This document shows positions 6,351 to 11,455 of a stretch of 11,455 bases of DNA, piece after piece. The notes under the pieces are model-generated. The model was not told the DNA's origin. It was given only the letters and a program-made list of their open reading frames with translations, and made no database searches. Position 1 is the stretch's first letter, and each line of letters opens with the position of its first letter. The DNA is from Pseudomonadota bacterium (GTDB lineage: Bacteria; Desulfobacterota; Desulfobulbia; Desulfobulbales; SURF-16): assembly GCA_030597865.1 (NCBI GenBank), contig JAUVQZ010000076.1, forward strand, positions 1-11,455. The letters run 5' to 3'. Both the position numbers and the translations under genes were made by a program.

Positions 6351-6524
6351 CTACTCCATGGCCCCCTGCATCCTCGCCTCCAAATCCTTGATCTTCTGCT
6401 CCAGCTCTTCACTCAGGGCCACCCGGCCTTCAAGGACACAGCCCCTGCGGCCCGGCAGACATTCGCCCCTGAGCTTCTTACATGCATCGGCGTTGATATC
6501 GTAATTTTGACAGTGGAAGGTCAT
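6351..6524 (-). CDS. Small Cys-rich conserved-looking protein (57 residues)
   Basis: A short ORF reading MTFHCQNYDINADACKK at its start, then KLRGECLPGRRGCVLEGRV, then a Glu/Lys-rich helix ending MQGAME. Four cysteines at 5, 15, 22 and 29 are the only ones and could form a metal site or zinc ribbon-like knuckle. I recall small proteins with an N-terminal FxCxNYD and a CxPGRxGCVLxG pattern in Deltaproteobacteria, but I cannot name a family or function. The tail (about residues 37-54, LSEELEQKIKDLEARM) looks like an amphipathic helix or short coiled coil. The ribosome site is weak (GGACGG about 9 bases upstream of the ATG). Codon use resembles the neighbouring genes and the frame stays open against the high GC background. 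It stands alone between repeats, 29 bases from the MITE-like element, which may have inserted into its promoter region. Moderate confidence that it is expressed. Confidence 0.6.
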   Translation of the reverse strand: MTFHCQNYDINADACKKLRGECLPGRRGCVLEGRVALSEELEQKIKDLEARMQGAME

Positions 6525-6849
6525 AATCTGCCGTCCGGTTTATTTATACTAAAGGGTGTCTTGAATAATTAGATTTTTCGTTCAAGATCAGGTAAGCGCA
6601 GACTCCGAGGCCTGCGAGAAAATTTACCGCAGGCGCCCCGCAGGAGATAAGCGGAGACTTCGAGTGCACCCCTCAAGGGGGTATAGAAAAGAACCCTTGG
6701 GGTGCATATAGTTGATATCGGAGTCTCCACTTCGCTTCGCTTACCTCCGAGGATAAATTTTCGAGCATAACGCAGAGATTGGACGAAAAAAGCAATTATT
6801 CAAGGTGCCCTAAAGATCTATCCACAGCAAGGGCGCTTAGGCCTGAAAA
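6525..6849. other. Non-coding stretch occupied mainly by the MITE-like element
   Basis: No gene is visible. Bases 6554-6810 are the inverted-repeat element listed separately. The 39 bases between it and the deaD stop (6811-6849) hold no clear terminator for deaD, so the palindromic element itself may serve as the 3' end of that transcript. Confidence 0.55.
6554..6810. mobile_element. MITE-like element, 257 bp, terminal inverted repeats, TAAA flanks
   Basis: The ends are GGGTGTCTTGAATAATT (6554-6570) and AATTATTCAAGGTGCCC (6794-6810). The full arms are 32 bases (6554-6585 and 6779-6810) and match at 25 positions by hand count. TAAA lies immediately outside both ends (6550-6553 and 6811-6814), fitting a target-site duplication. 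Inside are further structures: GCCTGCG pairs with CGCAGGC (6610-6616, 6628-6634); TGCACCCC with AAGGG pairs with CCCTT-GGGGTGCA (6665-6706) past a two-base bulge; and AAAATTTA recurs inverted (AAATTTTC, about 6754). There is no ORF for a transposase. It is therefore probably a non-autonomous derivative of an insertion sequence, or a degenerate IS end pair. It lies between the Cys-rich small gene and deaD. Confidence 0.6.
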
Positions 6850-8589
6850 CTACTTCCGCCTTTTCACACCCCGGGTGACCCGTTTTTTATCGCTGGGACG
6901 GGTCCGTGGCTTGGCCGGGTTTTTCTTGCGGCCAGCCCCATAGGGCTTTTTCCCTGCGCCGACCTTGGATATCCGAAGCTGCTTGCCTGATACCCAGACG
7001 GTATGCAGGAGATCAAAAAGATCCTTTGGCATGCCCGCGGGCAGATCAACGGTGCTGTAGTCGTCAAAAATATTGATGGCCCCGATGAATTTACTGTCAA
7101 TGTCCGCCTCGCCGGCAATGGCGCCGACAATATTTCCCGGTTTAACGCCATGACTCTGACCCACCTCCAGGCGATAGGTCTCCAACTGGTCGTCAGAGCC
7201 CCTCCGGGGCGAGGTCTTCTCCTTGAAGGGACGGCTTTCTTTTTTTACATAGCTCGGCGCCTCGTTTAACAGCAGGGGCGTATCTCCCTGCACCATCTTG
7301 GCAAGGGCCGCTGCTATATCAAGGGGCTCAACCTTGTGCTCCTCCAGGTATTCCTCAACCAGGTCGGCATAGAGGGCGAGATCTTCGCTGCCCAGGGTCT
7401 GGGTAATACGTTCCTTGAAGCCAGCTATACGGTTCTCATTGACCTTGGCCACCGAGGGCGTTTTCATCATCTCGATCTTCTGGCCCGTTGCCCGTTCGAT
7501 GGTGGCAAGCATTCTCTTTTCCCGGTGGGTGATAAAGAGGATGGCCTCCCCCTCCTTGCCGGCCCGGCCGGTGCGGCCGATGCGATGCACATAGGATTCG
7601 GTGTCATGGGGAATATCGTAGTTGACCACATGGCTTATTCTGGGGACATCAAGGCCCCTTGCTGCCACATCCGTGGCGGCAATAATATCCAGGCTCCCCT
7701 TTTTCAGTCGTTCGACAATGCGCGTCCTCTGGCTCTGCTGAATGTCGCCGTTCAGGGCGCTGGCAGCAAAACCACGGGCCGCCAGTTTCTCGGCAAGATC
7801 GACGGTGGCAGTCTTGGTGCGGACAAAGATCAGCATGGCATCAAAGGACTCGGCCTCCATGATCCGGGTGAGGCTATCGAGCTTCTGGCCCTGGCTGGTC
7901 AGGAGAAAGCGCTGGTGCACGGTTTTGGCCGTGGTGGTCTTTTCCTTGATCGTGATCTCTTTAGGGTTGTGGAGATATTTCTGAGCGATCTTGCGGATGC
8001 TGGCTGGCATGGTGGCGGAAAAGAGGGTGACCTGGCGTTTTGGCGGGGTCTGGGCAAGCACCCACTCCACATCATCGACAAAACCCATGCGCAGCATCTC
8101 ATCGGCCTCATCAAGGACCAGGCAGCGCAGATCCTTCAGATTGAGGGAGCCACGGCGCATATGGTCCATGACCCGGCCCGGGGTGCCCACCACCACATGA
8201 ACCCGGCGCTTGAGCTGGCGGAGTTGGATGCTTGGATCCTGACCACCATAGATGGGCAGGACGTGAAAATCCTTCATAAAGGCGGCATAGCGCTGAAAGG
8301 CCTCGGCCACCTGAATGGCAAGCTCCCTGGTCGGGGTCAGAACAAGGACCTGGGGCCGCGGCTGCTTAAGATCCAGATTGGCCAGAAGGGGCAGGGCAAA
8401 GGCCGCTGTCTTGCCGGTTCCAGTCTGGGCCTGGCCAATGACATCCCGACCATCCAAGACATGGGGGATCATGGCGGCCTGGATGGGCGAAGGGGTTTCA
8501 TACCCCTGTTTATTTAAGGACTTAAGGAGTGGGGCGGGCAGGGAAAGGTCGGAAAAAGTGATGGCGGGACGGTCTTCTGGAGAAGGCAT
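6850..8589 (-). CDS. deaD: DEAD-box ATP-dependent RNA helicase, DeaD/CsdA type
   Basis: A 579-residue cytoplasmic RNA helicase that unwinds structured RNA, in this subfamily during ribosome assembly and cold adaptation. The ATG at 8587-8589 has GAGG seven bases upstream. All core motifs are present: Q motif with F12 and Q37; motif I AQTGTGKT (54-61); PTREL (86-90); TPGR (136-139); motif II DEAD (160-163); motif III SAT (191-193); LIFVRTKT; motif V ATDVAARGLDV (305-315); and motif VI HRIGRTGR (335-342). A DbpA-type RNA-binding domain lies at about 470-545 (YRLEVGQSHGVKPGNIVGAIAGE), followed by a basic Lys/Arg tail (546-579) that probably adds nonspecific RNA affinity. A helical dimerisation-like region (about 385-440) sits between. 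The length fits CsdA-like enzymes (about 560-640). The symbol is by domain architecture; DbpA is shorter and specific for 23S rRNA hairpin 92. The 152-base upstream gap probably holds its own promoter. Confidence 0.93.
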   Translation of the reverse strand: MPSPEDRPAITFSDLSLPAPLLKSLNKQGYETPSPIQAAMIPHVLDGRDVIGQAQTGTGKTAAFALPLLANLDLKQPRPQVLVLTPTRELAIQVAEAFQRYAAFMKDFHVLPIYGGQDPSIQLRQLKRRVHVVVGTPGRVMDHMRRGSLNLKDLRCLVLDEADEMLRMGFVDDVEWVLAQTPPKRQVTLFSATMPASIRKIAQKYLHNPKEITIKEKTTTAKTVHQRFLLTSQGQKLDSLTRIMEAESFDAMLIFVRTKTATVDLAEKLAARGFAASALNGDIQQSQRTRIVERLKKGSLDIIAATDVAARGLDVPRISHVVNYDIPHDTESYVHRIGRTGRAGKEGEAILFITHREKRMLATIERATGQKIEMMKTPSVAKVNENRIAGFKERITQTLGSEDLALYADLVEEYLEEHKVEPLDIAAALAKMVQGDTPLLLNEAPSYVKKESRPFKEKTSPRRGSDDQLETYRLEVGQSHGVKPGNIVGAIAGEADIDSKFIGAINIFDDYSTVDLPAGMPKDLFDLLHTVWVSGKQLRISKVGAGKKPYGAGRKKNPAKPRTRPSDKKRVTRGVKRRK

Positions 8590-8741
8590 TGGAAATCCTC
8601 ATTGCCTTCTATGCTGTACAAAAACTTCGAAGACGCTGATCAAAGGGAGAGTGACAAGGGAAAAAGTGGGCCATCCTACCAACCACAACCCTGCCACGCA
8701 AGACCTTTTACAAATAAGCGCCCTCTTTTATCGATAATACC

Positions 8742-9140
8742 TTACGTCTCCAGATAATCCCTTGCAATCTCGGAAACTTGGGGATCATCATCGTTAACAA
8801 GGGGCCTGAGAAGCTCCAGGGCCGCGCCACCCCCTATGATCCCGACGATGCTGACGGCTTCACCGCGAACGTAGGCCGGGGTGGTCTTGGCAAGAAGAGG
8901 CGTCAGGGCAGAAAGGGCCAAAACCACCTCATGGGGGCGCTCCTCCTTGAGCTCCTCGAAAAGGACGGAGACGCCAATACGCACGGCAAAGCGTTCATCC
9001 TTGAGGATCTCGCCCACCAGGGGGTAATAACTCGGATCAGCCTTAAACATGGAGACGATATTGGCCACCAACCCCTGCTCCAGAAAATCGGCAATAACCT
9101 GGACCATCTCTTCATCGCTAACCTGGTCGCCCTTTGACAT
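8742..9140 (-). CDS. HEAT-repeat protein
   Basis: A 132-residue soluble, acidic, almost wholly helical protein. It contains three or four HEAT-like helix pairs, seen as repeated hydrophobic helices ending with Asp/Pro turns: VANIVSMFKADPSYYPLVGEIL, AVRIGVSVLFEELKE, EVVLALSALTPLLAK, YVRGEAVSIVGIIGGGAALELLRPLVNDDDPQVSEIARDYL. The last unit has the classic DDDPxVxxxA pattern of HEAT repeats. There is no signal peptide, no cysteine and no catalytic motif, so it is probably a protein-binding scaffold. The ATG at 9138-9140 has only a weak GGGG ribosome site about 8 bases upstream. It lies 152 bases upstream of deaD on the same strand; co-transcription is possible but not shown. Partner unknown. Confidence 0.85.
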   Translation of the reverse strand: MSKGDQVSDEEMVQVIADFLEQGLVANIVSMFKADPSYYPLVGEILKDERFAVRIGVSVLFEELKEERPHEVVLALSALTPLLAKTTPAYVRGEAVSIVGIIGGGAALELLRPLVNDDDPQVSEIARDYLET

Positions 9141-9359
9141 GGTGATGCCCCTTCATATTGGTTGTTGCCGAACAAGGCGCAAACTACCTAACCACTTCAC
9201 AGCCCCCTGGCAGGGTTACAGAAAACCCAAGGGGAGTGGCAATAAAAAATAAATTTACGGGCCCAGGAGGTAAGGATGGTGTGAAAAAATAGGGGAATGG
9301 AACCCTGACAAGGAGGGGGCGGGCCAGCACTCCAGGGCAAGGATCATCCTCCCACTAGA

Positions 9360-9380
9360 GCGAACACCAGCCACTGTGTC
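9360..9380 (-). other. Short hairpin and shared 15-nt sequence after the TPR gene
   Basis: GCGAACACCAGCCAC at 9360-9374 is nearly identical to GCGAAACACCAGCCAC at 9854-9869, differing by one inserted A. On the minus strand both lie 15-60 bases after a stop codon. Here GAACAC can pair with GTGTCC around an eight-base loop (five of six pairs). It may be a weak or decayed terminator for the TPR gene. Confidence 0.35.
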
Positions 9381-9389
9381 CATGGAGAA

Positions 9390-9812
9390 TTATTTGGCGG
9401 CCTTGGCCTCGGCCTTTAGGCGGCATTTAATGGCCCTGACATTGGTTGGGTCAATTTCCAGCCCTTTTTTATAGGCTGAAATCGCCTTGCCATACTCTTT
9501 CAGCACCTGATATACGTCGCCCAGGCCAAAATAGGCCTTGGCCATGGTGGGGTCAAGCTCTAACGCCTTGCGGTAGTATTTCACGGCCTCCTCGGCCCTG
9601 TTGAAACGCTCAAGGCTGAAGGCATACTTAAACAGCATAATGGCGTTATCAGGGCATTTCTTGGCGCCCTCTTCCACCATACTCTTCCTCAACAGGAAGT
9701 TGCGCTGATTGTTGATATTTTTGATAAGTGTTTCACAATCTGCGGCCATGGGGGTCGATACTACGGACAAGGAGATCGCTATGGCGGTAAAGGCTATGGT
9801 AATCTGCTTCAT
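9390..9812 (-). CDS. Exported TPR-repeat protein
   Basis: A 140-residue protein. The first 23-24 residues form a signal peptide: basic MKQ, a hydrophobic ITIAFTAIAISLSVVST core, and a PMAAD cleavage region. Asp precedes the nearest Cys (C26), so it is not a standard lipobox and the mature protein is probably periplasmic. The remainder contains tetratricopeptide repeats: one imperfect (about 30-58), then AIMLFKYAFSLERFNRAEEAVKYYRKALELDP (57-88) and AKAYFGLGDVYQVLKEYGKAISAYKKGLEIDP (91-122), which carry the canonical Gly/Ala/Tyr/Pro positions. A basic capping helix closes it. Three cysteines (C26, C53, C130) remain after export and could form a disulfide. TPR domains bind proteins; no partner is visible. 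It follows the DUF3365/HAMP sensor on the same strand (99-base gap with a hairpin), so a functional link in the envelope is possible. The ribosome site is weak (AGGGA). Confidence 0.88.
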   Translation of the reverse strand: MKQITIAFTAIAISLSVVSTPMAADCETLIKNINNQRNFLLRKSMVEEGAKKCPDNAIMLFKYAFSLERFNRAEEAVKYYRKALELDPTMAKAYFGLGDVYQVLKEYGKAISAYKKGLEIDPTNVRAIKCRLKAEAKAAK

Positions 9813-9860
9813 GGTAAAAGTCCCTGATGGTTATCTTTGTCAACCCTGTAGCGGCGAAAC

Positions 9861-9894
9861 ACCAGCCACCATCCTTGACAAGGTGGTGGCTGGT
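9861..9894 (-). terminator. Strong hairpin after the DUF3365/HAMP gene, possible terminator
   Basis: ACCAGCCACCA (9861-9871) pairs perfectly with TGGTGGCTGGT (9884-9894), and CCTT pairs with AAGG inside, past one bulged T, over a three-base loop. The stem totals 15 pairs. It begins 17 bases after the gene's stop on the minus strand. Only GTTTCG follows, so the U-tract is poor; it may be a weak terminator, attenuator or 3'-end stabiliser ahead of the TPR gene. Confidence 0.55.
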
Positions 9895-9911
9895 CCCCGC
9901 ATCCTCGATGA

Positions 9912-10784
9912 CTAACCCCTCTTGGCAATTAACCTGGCAATACTCATGCGCAGGCGGTCGATGGACCGGCTGAGGTCACTGATTTCCCGGTTGGGATTTA
10001 CCGTGATCGGGGTGTCCAGATTTTTACCAAGGCTGATCTCCTCAGTCCTCCGGGAAAGCATTTCAATGGGGGTAACAATTTTAACACCAAGGAAGATGGC
10101 GATGAGCAGCAGGGAAAAGAGAATACAGCCGGCACCCATGGCAACCAATTTCACGGCCGAGACCTTGGCGGCGGCCAGGGCATCGGAAACCGGCACATAG
10201 ATGAACATGGCGCTGACAATATCGCCCTTCTTCCAGTTATAACCGTTCTCCGAACCATAGATCATGATCTGATCCTTGGGGGCATCGTTGGGGTCACCGT
10301 GACAACGCAGGCATTTTTCACTGGTGACCATGGGGCGGGCCTCGTAAAAAAACTGCTGGCCATTTTTAATCATGACGCCGTTGGTTTTTTCAAGGCCTCT
10401 GTTGAGTTTAAGGTCGGCAATGACCTTGAGCTCCTGATCGTCTGCCTTGTTGTCGGGCCAAAGGGGGTCAATGGTGGCGTTTTTGATGGTATAGCCAGGC
10501 TGGGTCTGCTTGAAGCGATCAGCCACGTTACGGGCCATGACAAAGCCAGACATGATCTCAGGGTAGAAGCGTTCCTCCCCCACCAGATGCTTGACCATGG
10601 GCACGGCCTGGGTTCGTGAGTAGTGGAGGGCCGCATTCGTGTAGCTGCCCAGGATAGCAACCTTGTCAGAGGCCTCTTTAAGAGCAGCCTGTTTGCTAAA
10701 CTGGAAACTGGCATAGCCAAGGATACCGATGGCAATCACGCTCACCATCAAGACCCAAAACAAAAACTGAACCCGAATATTCAT
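9912..10784 (-). CDS. Membrane-anchored periplasmic heme-c sensor: DUF3365 (Tll0287-like) domain plus HAMP, no output domain
   Basis: A 290-residue protein with a strong ribosome site (AAGGAGG, seven bases before the ATG). Architecture: transmembrane segment 1 (about 6-28, FLFWVLMVSVIAIGILGY), a periplasmic Tll0287-like/DUF3365 domain (about 35-205), transmembrane segment 2 (about 210-234) and a cytoplasmic HAMP (about 235-288) with the usual P239-E241 start and a DLSRSIDRLRMS second helix. Residues 158-162 are CLRCH, a CxxCH motif for covalent heme c, within the family's SEKCLRCHGDP context, so the domain should bind heme and sense redox state or a gas such as NO or CO. Family members are usually fused to kinase, GGDEF or methyl-accepting domains. 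Here the protein ends just after HAMP, so it must act through a partner, or is truncated. Strongest candidate partner is unknown; the next gene is the exported TPR protein. Confidence 0.9.
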   Translation of the reverse strand: MNIRVQFLFWVLMVSVIAIGILGYASFQFSKQAALKEASDKVAILGSYTNAALHYSRTQAVPMVKHLVGEERFYPEIMSGFVMARNVADRFKQTQPGYTIKNATIDPLWPDNKADDQELKVIADLKLNRGLEKTNGVMIKNGQQFFYEARPMVTSEKCLRCHGDPNDAPKDQIMIYGSENGYNWKKGDIVSAMFIYVPVSDALAAAKVSAVKLVAMGAGCILFSLLLIAIFLGVKIVTPIEMLSRRTEEISLGKNLDTPITVNPNREISDLSRSIDRLRMSIARLIAKRG

Positions 10785-11037
10785 TTATTCCTCCTTAAAA
10801 GATAAAAACGAAGCGGTCTCTCTCCAGCCGCATGCTGATATTACGAGGCAAGCAAAATCCAGTTCATCTGATAGGGTAAACGAATGAGGTCTATCCGTGC
10901 AAAATAGTCTACAGTTTTACTTGTTTATCTACCTTCAGGATTCCTTTTACTAAGCCACCTACACCACAGGCTGTCAAGGAAAACCCTCTATATGCCCGGA
11001 AGGTGGGGCGTTTTGCCACATCTTGCGGATTGGTCAT
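10785..11037. other. Upstream region of the DUF3365/HAMP gene
   Basis: No gene is seen. It is AT-richer than its surroundings and should hold the promoter of the minus-strand sensor gene. A TTGACA box lies on the minus strand at 10972-10977, but no good -10 box follows at 16-18 bases (TTAGTA is the best), so I do not call a promoter. A short inverted pair GCGG/CCGC lies at 10813-10831. The message would have a leader of up to about 150 bases. Confidence 0.5.
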
Positions 11038-11078
11038 AAAAAAAGCCAGGCGACCCTTGGGGTCGCCTGGCTTTTTTT
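11038..11078 (-). terminator. Intrinsic terminator after the SulP gene, bidirectional form
   Basis: GCCAGGCGACC (11045-11055) pairs perfectly with GGTCGCCTGGC (11061-11071) over a five-base loop. Seven As precede and seven Ts follow on the plus strand, so it can work in both directions. It starts about 19 bases after the stop of the minus-strand SulP gene. Confidence 0.93.
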
Positions 11079-11097
11079 ATCAGACGGTCTCGTCTCT

Positions 11098-11455
11098 TTA
11101 GGCGGGGATATACCTCGTCAAGGGGCAGTTTTCACACCCCTCAGCAGGCAGGTCTGTGTTGGTGTGAATCTCCCTGGTAATGGCCTGGACCGCAGCCTCC
11201 GTATCAGGGAAGAAATGCTCGCTGCCGATCTTGTTGCAGAGTCCGGTCCGCTGCATTACGGCCATAACCTGGCCCTTGACACCACTCATGGAAAAACCAA
11301 GCCCAGCGCTGCGCACGCGGCTGACCAGCATCTCCAGGGCCTCCTCGCCAGAGGCGTCCATGTCATTGATACCCTTGGCATCAAGCAGGATGTAACGCAG
11401 GTCAGGGTGCTCGGTGCGGAACTTGGCCACCTGCTCATCGAGATAACTGGCATTG
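11098..11455 (-). CDS. SulP-family anion (sulfate) transporter, C-terminal STAS domain, 5' part outside the window
   Basis: The reading frame is open to the right edge and ends at TAA (11098-11100). The visible 118 residues begin NASYLDEQVAKFR, matching the start of the cytoplasmic STAS domain of SulP permeases (usually ...FANAxYLxxxv). The domain continues with strand YILLDAKGINDMDASGEEALEML, where the Asp and Ser of DASG sit at the conserved STAS loop (phosphorylated in SpoIIAA), then LGFSMSGVKGQVMAVMQRTGL and HFFPDTEAAVQAI. After the STAS core the protein ends in an unusual tail with a Cys-x-x-Cys (AEGCENCPLTRYIPA). The membrane part is not in the window. SulP proteins move sulfate, bicarbonate or other anions by proton or sodium symport; STAS helps regulate. 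In a sulfate reducer this would fit sulfate uptake, but substrate is inference. Confidence 0.88.
   Translation of the reverse strand, partial: NASYLDEQVAKFRTEHPDLRYILLDAKGINDMDASGEEALEMLVSRVRSAGLGFSMSGVKGQVMAVMQRTGLCNKIGSEHFFPDTEAAVQAITREIHTNTDLPAEGCENCPLTRYIPA

Noticed and set aside
6246..6572. A 108-codon plus-strand frame across the Cys-rich small gene
   Set aside because: It lacks a ribosome site and its translation is low in sense and continues into the MITE-like ends. The minus-strand 57-codon frame has a coherent Cys pattern instead.
7336..8517. A 393-codon open frame on the plus strand
   Set aside because: It is wholly antisense to the deaD helicase, whose motifs are complete. Its translation has no recognisable domain and reflects the GC-rich third positions of the opposite frame.
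10948..10977. Promoter with TTGACA for the sensor gene (minus strand)
   Set aside because: The -35 box is perfect but the best hexamer at 18 bases (TTAGTA) matches the -10 consensus poorly.

Overview
The window reads as ordinary chromosome of an anaerobic, probably sulfate-reducing member of the former Deltaproteobacteria (Desulfobacterota, most like the Desulfobulbales). This is inferred from protein character only: a CooT-type nickel protein, a heme-c DUF3365/HAMP sensor, a SulP anion transporter, a Cys-rich small protein of a type I associate with this group, and GC-rich, AAG/CTG-rich codon use. No search could be run.

Layout, left to right. (1) 1-1102, plus strand: the 3' part of a HAD phosphatase gene, overlapping by ATGA with an unrecognised 160-residue protein. 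(2) 1225-1798, minus strand: a CooT-family nickel-binding protein followed by a 79-residue protein with clustered histidines and a five-histidine C-terminus, probably a small nickel-handling pair. (3) 1925-2329, plus: a YccU-type CoA-binding protein. (4) 2346-5807, plus: a repeat hairpin, a candidate promoter, hisS, aspS and a strong intrinsic terminator, giving a translation operon. (5) 5808-6849: about 1 kb with little coding, holding a cluster of GACAGGCTCAG-type repeats, several hairpins, one 57-residue Cys-rich ORF on the minus strand, and a 257-bp element with terminal inverted repeats and flanking TAAA that looks like a MITE. (6) 6850-9140, minus: a DeaD/CsdA-type RNA helicase and, upstream of it, a HEAT-repeat protein. 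(7) 9390-10784, minus: an exported TPR protein and a membrane-anchored heme-c sensor, each followed by a copy of the same 15-16 nt sequence. (8) 11038-11455, minus: a strong terminator and the C-terminal STAS end of a SulP transporter.

The genes do not form one pathway. Translation (hisS, aspS, deaD) and envelope or redox sensing and transport (DUF3365 sensor, TPR protein, SulP) lie beside a nickel-handling pair. No defence system, CRISPR array, tRNA, rRNA, integrase or complete insertion sequence is visible. The points most worth a second look are the MITE-like element, the CooT/His-tail pair, the AspRS residues that predict a non-discriminating enzyme, the untracked Cys-rich small protein, and the heme-c/HAMP protein without an output domain.
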